NCBI GenBank assembly: GCA_010645155.1
Contig: CM021315.1
Span: 4,605,811 to 4,669,810, forward strand
DNA from: Tigriopus japonicus
Taxonomy: Eukaryota; Arthropoda; Copepoda; Harpacticoida; Harpacticidae
DNA: 64,000 nucleotides
Direction: 5' to 3'
Both the position numbers and the translations under genes were made by a program. The stretch's first letter is position 1. Each line of letters begins with the position of its first letter. Under the pieces are notes generated by a model. It did no database searches and was not told where the DNA came from. It worked only from the letters and a program-made list of their open reading frames with translations. This document shows positions 34,482 through 46,084 of the stretch, one piece after another.

Positions 34482-35200
34482 TAGTGATGGGAGGCAAACA
34501 AGAGCTTGGGCAAGCGGTCCGGTACAGTACCTTGGACTTGCCGAAACTTGGGTCTACTTGGGTGCCTGTACAAGTATTTTTCCCACCTTACAGGTTTGCC
34601 AAATTTGCTAGGAATGAAGACTAAACCTTCGGCATCAGAATTTCAATTAACCAGAAAGTTTCAGCGAAATAGGGCCCATGCCCTTGTTAGGATGGATTTT
34701 TAGATGAAAATACACAATTCAAAGCTTTTGTATCGAGAAATGCAAAAGCTTTTGAGAATATTTCAAAAAAAAAAAAAGATTTGGCATCTTATATTTTTTT
34801 CTAGCAACTCTGAGTGACCGAGCTTATTCCCAAGTGTGACTGTTAAATATCATTCTTGATTGGCCCGAAAAGTGTATTCATGTGTGGCTTAGAACGGAAA
34901 CTAAAGAAAAAACATGGTTTTGCAAATGCTATCCAAATCAAAATATTTTTTGTTTCACTTCCACTGTTTATTGCTAAATTATTAAGGTCAAAAGATCATT
35001 GAAAATGCAACTTGACATTCTTTTCTTCTAAGTCACACTGCAAGCATCTGAAATCTTCAAAGAGCAACTGCCGGCAACTGCATCTTCCAATGTTCCTTGA
35101 GCTTGCCAAGTGTATTGGTGTATTGCCCAAGTAATGCTTGTCAACAACTTGTGCTTGGGGTGTCTGTGATGACTCATTACTTGCCCAAGTCACATCACTA
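34482..35200. mobile_element. non-autonomous hAT-like element hC
   Basis: 719 bp from TAGTGATGGGAGG to CAAGTCACATCACTA, flanked by a perfect 8 bp duplication CTTAGAGT at 34474-34481 and 35201-35208. The sub-termini share CTTGGGCAAG words in inverted orientation. No transposase frame. Confidence 0.87.
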
Positions 35201-35208
35201 CTTAGAGT

Positions 35209-36594
35209 GTTAGTTCTCTAACTTAGAGGAGTATAGAGAGGCCATTGTCGTCATTTTGTCTGCCTTGTTTGTAGCTGATATTGGCCAAAGTTGCCCATAA
35301 GTTGCGTGACAAGGCAAATATTTCGGAAGAATATCGTGAAATACTTGACCAAACAAGTGGAAGATCATAGTACAAATAAAAGTGCGCAAGATTTATTTTC
35401 AATGCCAAATCCTATAATTGCGCGAACTAATGCCTGGGAATCAAATTATCATCTTCATTGAGCACTATAGTATAATTTGGGAGAAGCAAACCGTAAGCAG
35501 GAGGTCACAGGCCGAAAACTATAAGTTTTTCAAAAATTTGCCTTCTACGAATACATTTGTTTGGGCAAGTTTCAACTAGTCGCTGATGATAAACGGCCCT
35601 GGCTGCCTACAATGAAATTTCACGACCGGCCTGCTCTAGTATCTCCACTCTATAGACCTCTATGGGGTAGCAGTCCCATCAGTATTATTTTGCTCTCTTT
35701 AATCTTTAATACTCGGTCACACTGCCCCTTTTTCTTTTTTTGCATTCTCTCTCTATCTCTTTTCATCGCGTGAAGTGTTTTCTGATTCGTTGCTGAATTC
35801 TTCAAAGAATTCTTCTGGATATTTTTTCCGCTTCTTCTCGAGATTTAGGGAGTATGAGGATCAAATCATCAGATATGCAGCGTGAAGCGTGATCCATGGA
35901 TCGATTTTGGAAGATTTTTGCTGATGGGGATGAAGAAGTATAAACGGCTGTCAGAGAATCTGTGGTCACGGCAGCTTTTGTGCGTAAGGAGAGAGGGATA
36001 GCTAGAGGCATCTCTACCTTCACTTTTGGAGCCACTAAGGGCTAACCCCGAGCTCGCTCCTTGGGAGTAGACAAGAGATGGCTTGAGGTGGCTTGAGAGA
36101 AACACTTTGAACTCTCAGCTCAGGGCAAGCCAGCTTGTGTTGCTTCCAAGCCTGCCATCTCTTAGTTGCACACTCTCTCTCAGTCGTGAGTCCTTCACTA
36201 CTGCTGGCGCTTCCCCTCGCACTTCTTTCTTGTTCTTCTTTGTCAACCGTTCTCTACGTCGTTTGACGCCGTTCAAGGCAACCATGCGCTTGCCGCTTCT
36301 CCTCGTACTTCTCCCCTCTTGCACCTCAGGCTTACCAGACATCTAAGTACTTCTTCCAGTCCACCGTTCTCTACCTTGTTTGACGACGTTTGGATGAGCT
36401 CACAGATCGGTGGATGGGCTTGCCCATTAGGCTATGTGTTGACGAAGCTGTCACTGAAGCTGCCGTGACCGCAGATTCTCTTACAGCCGTTTATAATGAA
36501 GAAGTGATTGTCGCTTTTGGTCGCTGTTTTGCTCCAAATCATCATCGTAACAATTGGAGTCTTTTACTTTATCATCTGACTTGGACTAGCGTTG
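35209..36594. other. region upstream of Salvador with an inverted repeat
   Basis: Arms at about 35930-35976 and 36455-36503 are complementary (ATAAACGGCTGTCAGAGAAT and its counterpart); both can encode DSLTAVY in opposite directions. A ~40-base motif, CCGTTCTCTAC..GTTTGACG, is also repeated at 36245 and 36365. Probably a decayed foldback. Open frames here are not supported as genes. Salvador's leader must lie at the right end. Confidence 0.5.
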
Positions 36595-39500
36595 ATGCCT
36601 TCGAAACGTCAGAGTGCTTCGGCGGCCAAGGAATGGCGATCCAGTTCGGATCCAGCGGCGGCCTTGGGCGGCACCTACGTCAAGCGAGACACGCCCCTCA
36701 ACCTTCCAAGTGAGTTGGACGACCATCCAAAACGATTCGGAGTATTGCAGGTCATAAAGATGGCCCCAGAGAAGATTGATTAAGGGCCGAGATATCCGCA
36801 TTCTTTTGGGAGGAAAACGGCGGCCATGTTCTTTGTGAGGCTGATTTTCGTAAAGATTGAGACAAATGAATAGATTGGTCAATCTGAGAATGACGAGTAG
36901 CGTGTTGAGAATACACCCAAAAAAATACTCTACTAACGTGAAACAGTCCGTAGTAATTAATGGTCAAATGAGGTTGACCCTTGACTAGAGCTGTGCATCG
37001 GATGCGACAGGTCCCCCAAATCCAATCCGATCTTGATTTTTACCATCCGAATTCGACTCTGATAGCTTCCGATCAATCCGAACGAATCCGAATCCGAAAA
37101 TTTGGCGCTCAATCCGAGAAAACCCGAAATTTTGTAGCTCAATCTGACATTAATCCGGAAGTTTTCGCTCAATCTGATTTAAATCAGATATCCGTTTTTT
37201 TATATTTTGGCCAAAATGCGAAGTACCATCACTATTTTAACTAGTAGGATCCATAACTACATTTTTTTTTAAATATTTCCCTACATTTCCTCGATATTTT
37301 AACAAATACTATTATTTATTTGGTAAAATATGAAACATTTAAATACCTTGTAGAGTCATTAAAAATTTCAAAGTTGAAGGCGGAAATTTGCATTTATATT
37401 ATCAAACGCAAAAGGTTTTAAAATGGAAATAGTGTGAATCGAACAAAGGTGAACTAAAAAGTTCGGATTGGTTTCAGATGTCGGATCCGATCTGATCCGA
37501 TTCACAGCTTTACTTTTGACAAAACCACGCGTTACACTACACTTGAAAGAAAGAAGAGAGAAAGAAAGAAAGGAACGAATCGAAGTAACGATTGAGCGTT
37601 GGTTGATTGGTATTATGGATAATGATTCAAGACAACATTTCAACAACCAAGTTTATTGTTATGAATTTTGGCCACTTGGATTCAAACCTAAAAGCTCATC
37701 ATCCTTACTCCTAGGAAGTGACACGTATTTGGGACAAAATCAGTGTCCTCGTCGTGATGCCAATGGGCTCTCAGATCGATGCCCGAATCGTCCTCGATCA
37801 GAATCCGGGAACTCGTCTCCCATGGGCGTCTTTCAGCGATCCCGAGGCTTGGCCGCCGGCATGTCCCTCTATCGACCAGGGACGCGAGAAATCCTCTGTC
37901 AGAAAGTGCGGAAACTGGCTGTGCGTAGATGCTCCTGGATTCCTCTAATATAATTTACCTTTGATTTCTAGCCCCCGAAAGCAGAACCAGCTCGCCGATA
38001 CAGCCATCATGGGGTGGATGTCCGGTGTCCAATGAATTCTTCCCTCGACAGTTCCGGCATGGTCATGCCTGTGAGTTCACACACCGCGGTATTTGCAGCC
38101 CAAGATGAGATGGTAGGTTCAATGTGTGGATAAGTCTTCTTTGGGTCTGTTTTTGTTTGGATTGACCGATGTGCTTGATGATTAACCGTGTATCATTTGT
38201 GTCTTTGCTTTCGTTTGTCCCTTCCGTGTAGTCTGGTAGTGGCCTCATGGACGGCTTCCACCACGCCTCCCCAAACGTGTCGGGGCTCATTTGTCCCACC
38301 AATGTAGTGCTCGTATCAGCGTCTCCTTACCAAAACATAGGTGCCTTTCAGTCACCGGATCCTCCGGGTTTCGTGACTCGATCCCCTATGATCCATCGTC
38401 AGAGTATTCCTCAGCATTTGAGTGCCACCACTCACTTATCACATAGCTTTTCCCAACCGTATTTGGCTTCCTCCTTGACCCCTTCAGCCAGCATGGATAA
38501 GTTGTCCAGTTCTATGTCACAATTGAATCATGGGCCCATTCCGATATCGTCGGAAGTTGGCGTAGTGGCCGCGGCGCCCAATCCAATGTTGTCTTTCCAT
38601 AAAAAGGTGACCCAATCCGCCCATGACAAGGTTCTCATGAGCCAGTCACTCGTCGATCAGGAATCCCAAGATACCTTGGGTCCGATGGGAGTGCAGCAAA
38701 TTCAGGTAAGTGGTGTTTGACGTGTAGAAATTGAGTCTTGCATTCTTCGCCAACGGTGTGCTGGACAGTTATAGAAATGCCCTCAAACCGATAGATGAAA
38801 GTTATAGTTATTACCTCAGCGATATCATTGATATTTCAGATGGGACGTCCTTTATCGGGTTTTTTGGACTTCGTGTCACCTTCGCCAGGGCAATTTGTCC
38901 CGCCTGTGTCCGCCAATTCAACAGTACGACTTCAATCAGGAGCCAGTGGACCCACTGTGACCTCAAGCTCGGGGTTCTCCAAGGGGGGATCCTTGTCTCC
39001 GTCTGTTCTTCGTCATTCAACCCATCCAAATTCGTCCTTGGGTACCCAAAGCCCTGTGGCCGTTGGTGTTCATTATAATCCCCGAGATCCACTAGCGGGA
39101 TTGTACAGCCCCAAGGCCACTCACAGTCCTCTGGATTATCGAGTCAACAAAGATGTGAACACCAAGCCGACTTCTACCCTGAACCAACCTCCATCAGGAT
39201 ATGCCAATGAGCTGGTTCCTGCTCCTCTTCCCCTATCCGATCGGCATTCATCGGCTTCGGTTCAAAGTGTTTTGCAACCTATCAAGGATATTGTCGTTTC
39301 GAGAGGTAAGAAAAGGCCTATTATTTGTTCATGATTGCCTCTTACAACAAATGTACCGATTCTCTATCTTTCAGACTTGGATTCTTCTCTACCCATGGGA
39401 TGGTCCGTGGGTTTCACCAAACGGGGTCGCAAATATTTCATAGATCACAATACCAAGACCACCCATTGGTCACATCCGCTTGAGAAAGAAGGACTGCCAA

Positions 39501-40194
39501 CCGGTTGGGAGCGAATAGAGTCTCCTGAATTCGGGGTTTATTACGTCAAGTACGTCCAAGGCGAGATGATTTCTTATTTAGATTGGGTCTTTAAGGCAAA
39601 ACTCTCGCTCATTTGTTCTCTTTTAGTCACATTTGTCGACAGGCGCAATACGAGCATCCTTGTGCTTCTCAATATTTGTGTCCAACCAATCCCAGGCCTA
39701 CGATCAATCATCAGCTCCAAGTTCCGATTCACACCCACTTTCATCCCCCTCATGTGCTCGTTCCGCCCAATCCTTACATTCACGAAGAGATCCCCATTTG
39801 GCTCCGTGTGTATTTCAAGGCCAGTCCAACCTTGGACCACCATTTGAAGTGGCCCATGTTTGAGCTGCACGAGCTTGAGTGCTTCGAAGCCATGTTAAAT
39901 CGACTCTTCAGAGATGAATTAGAAGAGCTCGTCATGCGTTACGAAGCCATGAGGACGACCATCACCATGGAATTGGAAAGTGAAAACCGATTTCGGCGAA
40001 ACTCTATGGCTAGCGGTGTGATTACCGAACTTCCACCGGAAAACGTCCTTACCCGCACTGCGGATGCTGTGGAGGAACAAACCGAAATCGAAGAGGAAGG
40101 TCTCTTTCTCACCGAGTCATTTGCCCATCCCATTCACACGGCTCATGCCTCTCCAGTGGTTTACGCTTGCGCCATGGCAGACGAGGGATCTTGA
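36595..40194 (+). CDS. SAV1: Salvador (Hippo pathway scaffold, WW and SARAH domains)
   Basis: Seven exons: 36595-36709, 37715-37905, 37972-38112, 38232-38705, 38840-39305, 39375-39549, 39627-40194; phases agree, about 709 residues. WW1 spans ~468-498 (Trp472, Trp494). WW2 spans ~503-533 (Trp507) and lacks the second Trp, having Tyr529 in AQYEHPC as in other Salvador proteins. A SARAH coiled coil lies at ~597-642 ([26 protein letters not shown]). N-terminal GTYVKRDT matches the short conserved GKYVKKET block of vertebrate SAV1. Salvador links the kinases Hippo/MST and Warts/LATS. The protein is longer than human (383) because of a Ser/Pro-rich middle and has a ~65-residue tail after SARAH. Exon 2's end is uncertain: a GTGCGT donor 15 bases further on is also in phase. 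A hAT miniature sits in intron 1. Confidence 0.9.
36986..37512. mobile_element. hAT-like miniature element in Salvador intron 1
   Basis: 527 bp starting TAGAGCTGTGCATCGGAT and ending GATCCGATTCACAGCTTTA. Flanking octamers CCCTTGAC (36978-36985) and CTTTTGAC (37513-37520) agree at 6 of 8 bases. The first 200 bases are full of AATCCGAA/ATCCGA words. No transposase. Confidence 0.8.
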
Positions 40195-40960
40195 TTGACC
40201 TCTCTCTAGTCATATTATCATCATAAATAATCACCATTATGGTCTTCCGCCGCTTCATTTGTGCCTTTTTATCCTGTGATAATCGAATGACCTTAATCAG
40301 GCATGAGACCCGCGAGCCAACGTCTAGGTCGGATTGCAAGGCCACCACGAAACACAAATTCAACCAAAGCTAGCAATATATCCACCCACCCTACCCAGCT
40401 ACTATCCATCCATCTATCTATATATACATAAGATGCCACTTATCTATATGTCAACATTGTTCCAACACCGCCTATCGTACAGTAAACTACTATATCCTAA
40501 GAAAATGTGGGTCTCAATAATCTCTTAAATCAACCTTGTGTGTTTTATCCTCTCTCCATTAGGCACGTGCAAAGTACGAATTTGGAGAGCTTTTCTTGGT
40601 TTACTAGATTGGGGAGACAGGTAAATTGTGTCTGAAGTAGTCTCTTGGGGGGAATCTTACATCAGTAAAACTTTTTTGAGATCGTAAATAGATGCCATTC
40701 TCGACACTTCAGTGCTTGCTTAGGAGCCCCAGTTCCACTTTTGGCAAAACATCTCTTTCATAGTTGAAATCGACCTACTTTGTCTCAAGAGTGTGCTAAG
40801 AAACTAAATGCTAAAAATGGAGAGGACTGGAAAAGACAATGGCTTGGTTATGCGTGTAAACTAACCAAAACTAGAAGAATCGAGTTCAAAATTCGAATTT
40901 ATCTCTATTTGAAATACCTTGGGTAAAAATTTCAAGTCAAGCTTAAAAATGTGTGTTCTG
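40195..40960. other. convergent intergenic region (Salvador 3' / coiled-coil gene 3')
   Basis: Both genes end into this stretch. No further exon or repeat recognised. Confidence 0.5.
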
Positions 40961-43900
40961 CTAGTAATCCAAACCATCGTCTACATCGTCTCCAATGGCC
41001 GGATTTTTCGTGTTGGACTTGCTCCTTTGCAACATATTCGTGCTTAACTCCTTCATGTTATCGGCCATCTTGGAAAATTCCATCCAACGTTGACTATGAA
41101 GCAAACTTAGGGCTTCAACTCGTCTCTCAGACACACTCAGTCGATTTTCTGAAGCAGCCAATTTAGATGCAAGGTTTTTCAACTCCTGATTTTTGTTGTC
41201 CATCTGAAAGAGATACATATCTGTGTTCTTTGATTTGAATTTTTTTCTTAGGATCCCATTGATTACCTCTCTCAAGAGATGGGAAATTTTATCTTGATGA
41301 ACTAAAGACTCTTTTCTAATTTTATTGGTGGACTCTTGAGCAAGGATCAGACTGCCTTCCAATTCAGCGATTCGACTCTTTTGAGTGGATACCCGAAGTT
41401 CCAAAGAGGTGATCTGTTGGGCTTCTCGCATACTCTGCAAGTAAACATATTTGTTCCCTGATTTTGCATTTGTATCAATTTATTTTGGAACCCACCTTGT
41501 CCTGGACATTTTTCATCTTGGCTTTCTCTCGCTCAAGTTCCGATTGGACCCGAATGAGCTCATTCTTAAGAGCCTTTTCCTTCTCTTTCCCACTTGAAAC
41601 TTCTTGCGAGTCCAAAAGGAATTTGGCATCCCGCGTTTCTCTAGCTCGGACTTCGGACTCGAGTTTTTGTCGAATCTCGGCCAATTCCGCTCTTAGTTCT
41701 GCATTTTCATTCAGAAGTTTATCGTTCTTCGTTTGAAGCGTCGTGTGCTTCTCCACGTATTCTTCATCTTTTACCTCCAGAGCCTTGAGTTTTTGTTGGA
41801 GGTCTCGATTCTCGTCCTTGAAGCCTCTGCAAAAGATTAAGGATGGGGACAAATGAGGAGTTAGGTCAAGTGCGATAGTGAATAAAATAGTTTATCAATG
41901 TGAACATCGCCATCTCCAGGGCGGTGTGGTTGCACGAGCACCTTTTTTTAACGAGTTTTAAAGCCAAAGCACCGACACATTTTTTCCTTTATTCTGTGAC
42001 AAAGACTTGCAAAACGTTTTGAATTTGTACAACTATGAAGCCAAAGTTCGGATAAAGCTTGATCGATTTATGTGTTCCTTAAGAGATGGGTTAAAAAACT
42101 CAGAAAAGTAGCATAGATGAAGATGATATATAGAGGTTACAAATTATATAGAGAGAATGTATGGAGAATACTTAAGATTATACCTGAGGGTCTCCTCGAG
42201 AATGTGTTGAGAACTTTGCAGAAACTTGTTATGGAGGTCATTGTATTGATTCTGCCTTTGCACTAGCTCATGTCGAAGAGCTTCCGCTTCCAGCTTCATA
42301 TTCTCTTGTGTTTCGTCTTTGGATTCCAGCTACCGAAAGGAATTTCATTTGTTATCAATTTTACCATATATTATGAGAAGGCAAAAAGTGTGACGTGTTA
42401 ATAAACCATTACGATTGTACTCACATCCTCCAAAAGGGAACAAATCCTCTTTTCTCTGTCTTTGCTCACGATGCTCTGTCTTTCCAACTCGTCCAAAGTT
42501 TTTTGAAGGCGATCTTCCAAATTCTTTCGATCCGTTTCAAGCTGCTCATTTGAGCCCGTTAACCTTGAAAGCAGAAGACAAGTATTGATTTCCAGCAACC
42601 AAAAACAATCCAACGGTTCTTTTGGGAGAAAATATATCCTTGCTCATATACCTTGCTATTAGGTCCAAAAGCCTGGATTTGTCCTCCTCCTGCTCCTCCT
42701 GACCCAACCTCGAATTGGCCCTATTTCGCTTTTCCGAGGCTGAGGCCATGAGAGCCTCTTCAAGACTCGAGTTGCGATCCGCCAAATCCTGCCTAAGCTT
42801 TTTTATCTCGCTCTGAAGCCTGGAATTCTCATCTCGAAGCTGATTTGATGACCCGGGAAGGAGGCTATTAGATTCCTCCAGAGATGCGTTTCGTCTGAAA
42901 AGCGAGGATTTCGTCAAAAAACTGCAAGGAAGAACCATAAGTATGAAATCACAACTCGGCAAAACATGTAGAACGATAACCGTATCTCTCTCTCTAAAAC
43001 GCTATGTTAACCTTGATAGGACAAGCTTGCGAACATGATTGTACATTTTGCCGATAATACCTGCAAAATGAAGCAAACCATCGAAGCCTTCTGACATTAT
43101 TATGCAAATGCGTTTGGAGCCTTCGTGATTTAAAAAGTCATTTATTATGTCTCTAATTTTGATCATACTTTCTTCCTTGGATGCATTGATACACCTCAAG
43201 CCAAGTGCGTCCACTAGTCATTTCCTGTATAGTTGAACGAGACCAAAATCAAATTCATCGATATAAAATCAAGACCAATATTCAAACAAAAAAAAACGGA
43301 GATCGAAATCCAGATACGAGATGAAAATAGGAAATGTTAATAAGTGTCAACCTAATTTAAGTAACTGTCAACAATTTGCATCAAGAATCGTTTTGAAAAG
43401 TGAAGATTTTATCAAAACTTGGTTCAAAGAAACTGCATCTAGGTTTGAATTTGAAGTTCCCCTTGAATGAAACTAACTTGAATAATATTGCTATCAAGCG
43501 TTTCAATGAATTATAAACGAAGGGTTGTTGTAATTGTTTTAAAATTGTTTTAAAATATTGTAACACTTTAAAATATCATTTATTAAAACTTTATACACAC
43601 TAAAAATGCATATTTTTGAAAAACTATGTTTCCATTGATTTTAGTACATTTGGTTAGGTTTTGAAATGAAAATTTAAAAAAATGTTGAACAGATGCATCT
43701 TCGCATTTTGTGAGAATCCGATATTTCTCGAAGGACCATGGTCAAATGGACCAAAATCGATTTTTGAAAACCTTCTTGAATTTTACAAAATTTGCATTGA
43801 GGACTTACCAATATAACCTTTTCATAATTCAAAAGCCACAATTCGAAAAATAGTATTTTTAGTGTGTTTTCGGAAATAATATATATTATTTTGACATGCT

Positions 43901-44935
43901 ATGACAAAACATAAAAGGATGAAAAAAATATATTTTATTTTGTGACATCAAAAACATATATCATTTGTTTGGGAATTTGAGTTTTCATATACCCGGAACG
44001 TGTTTTCGCTTTTTTGGGCCAAAACTGAACCGGTTAAACTCAAATAACTCAGCAGCTGAGCAACATATTTTCAAATAATTTCGATTCGAAAGGTATCTAA
44101 ATCTGCTCTAAAAGTGTACTGACTAGATTTTCAAAATATAATTTATTTAATAGATATTTACATATATAACTATTAATCTAGACCTGACTCTGAGAAACTC
44201 AGAAAAACAAAGTTGTTCCTCTTGGTTTTCTGAGTCTGAATCACATTTCATCGTGTTTGGGAATTTCCATAAAAACTTGATATGATTTTTTTCAGTACCG
44301 TGGAATAGTATTTAAAAATTTGTTCAATCCTGCTCCAATTTCATTTATCTTACACAAACTTATCCTCAGTTTGGTTTTATTGTCATACCCTTACATTTTA
44401 TAAGTAAGAGAAAGGTCATTCTTTTTCGATTTAAAAAATTACCTCAAGTATGAACTTTTGAACGAAATAAACCCAGATTTTACCGCACATTTTCCGTCAG
44501 AGTTGGGGAAAAGTTTTCAAATTGAATACCTCTGTGCATTATTCGTGGTCAGTTTTGGAGAATGCTCCTTTAAAAAGGATATTTCCAGTTCCAGCAATTT
44601 GATCTGCTGAAGAAGTCCGGCCACCAAATGGTCCTGGTTGGGTTGGGTTGATGGATGGGCATTGTGATGGACCTTCTTTTCTACTTTATTCGCGTCCACT
44701 TTGGTCGACCTGCAAAGACTTAAGTTAGACTCTAGGAACGAACGTAAATGGAAATATTTTGACGACCAATGGTCCCTAACCCAATTTGGTTCCTCGGTTC
44801 TGGAGGCACGCAATTCGCATGAGAGGAGATTTGCAATCCTCCGCAATGCACGCAAGGAACAGTTCCTTTGCTAATCACAGACGTTGACCGGGTGGTTGCG
44901 ATCAAATGAACACGTGCTGAAAGCGAGGTAAACAT
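40961..44935 (-). CDS. long coiled-coil protein of unknown function
   Basis: Eight exons on the minus strand: 44781-44935, 44530-44709, 42652-42894, 42425-42563, 42184-42329, 41496-41826, 41267-41434, 40961-41203; phases agree, 534 residues. I do not recognise the family. After a short head with CVHCGG and a later Cys (a possible metal or disulphide pair) the chain is almost entirely heptad-like, rich in Glu, Lys, Leu and Gln from ~60 to ~500, and ends with a less charged HSQRWMEFSKMADNM segment and an acidic tail DDVDDGLDY. Such architecture fits a cytoskeletal, centrosomal or trafficking scaffold, but nothing here decides between them. The first exon is the least certain part: its donor GG|GTTAGG is unusual and an upstream start may exist. 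Intron 2 is 1.6 kb; the others are short. Confidence 0.8.
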
Positions 44936-46084
44936 ATCATAAAGAATGAGCTCAGGAAACTAGAGGACAAAATGAAATTTGTACAAAGATGTGGGGTGAA
45001 AGAGCTTGAATTGATAAGGATAAAACTAGATAGATTGATAGCAAACAACCATATATTTTATTATTGTGAGACGCTACCCTTGATACCTAACAAGAAGAAA
45101 GAGTTGGTTGTTAGATTTCACGTATATTGGGGTTGGAGACCGTGTTATTATTTGTCTTCCTTCTTTCTTCCTCCCTATCGAACTGTCATTGATTCGTTTG
45201 ACCGGATAAACTCTCATCTATCTATATTTGCCGTAGTGAAAGTTGCCATCGCCGTTCCAATCTCGCTGCCATTGTAAATGATGACGCTGGTTGTCAAATA
45301 AACAATTGTCCACTTTGGTCTTCAAGTAATTGATTCATTTAATGTATTAGATATGAGGTCATATAGGCTTAGTTGGCTTATATTCTTGTTTAAACATTGT
45401 CATGTGACTTTATTTTGGAAAGAAGATTTAATAAATATTATTTTAAGAATGTTTTTACTATTTTTTAACTACTTAAGTCATAAATTTTTGATGTTTTTTG
45501 GGGGCGCTTATTTTTTGACTCTTTCGTTCACCCCTGTCTAAAAGTGTCCAAAAATGAAATGCCAACCCTGGCTGAAGCCCGGCAAGTTTTAGCCAAAATA
45601 CTCGTAATATTAGTAATCAACGGCTCTTTTATCGTTCCTTAAAACGCCTCAGTCCCTCGACATAACCTTGAGTTTAAAAAAAAGTCTCAGGCTTATCCCA
45701 AGTCCTCAGATTCAAAGACTTTGAATCTCAGAGAGCCTTAATTTCTCTCTTATTCCACTCACTTTTAACTTTTCTTCTTGTTTCAAGATCTTAATTTTCA
45801 AAAAATAGAGTGAACTAAATCAAATAACAGACGGTTCCAAATGTACTTTGCAAAATATAAGACCAAAAATGGCCGTCATGAACACGTGAGTTCAAGTCGT
45901 TCAAGTTTCCCCGCCACTTCCTGCAATTCCTGCAATCCAAGAATTCCCGGCGAGCGCGACACTCTCCTTGCTCGTGGTCTTTTTCTTTTAACCGAGTCCG
46001 AGGGTCCGTTCCAAATTACCCAACAACTAACTTTCTATTCCAAACGTTCTGATAATTCCAGCAAATTGAATTGTATTCTACAAA
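44936..46084. other. divergent intergenic region, coiled-coil gene / ferritin
   Basis: Contains both promoters. No CAGTG-type iron-responsive hairpin was seen in the bases before the ferritin ATG. No exon or clear repeat recognised. Confidence 0.5.

Noticed and set aside
36390..36713. 107-codon plus-strand frame overlapping Salvador exon 1
   Set aside because: Different frame from the conserved Salvador start; its first part is the inverted repeat arm.
43002..43214. 70-codon minus-strand frame in the coiled-coil gene intron 2
   Set aside because: No heptads, and including it would break the phase between exons 2 and 3, which join directly as AG|A.
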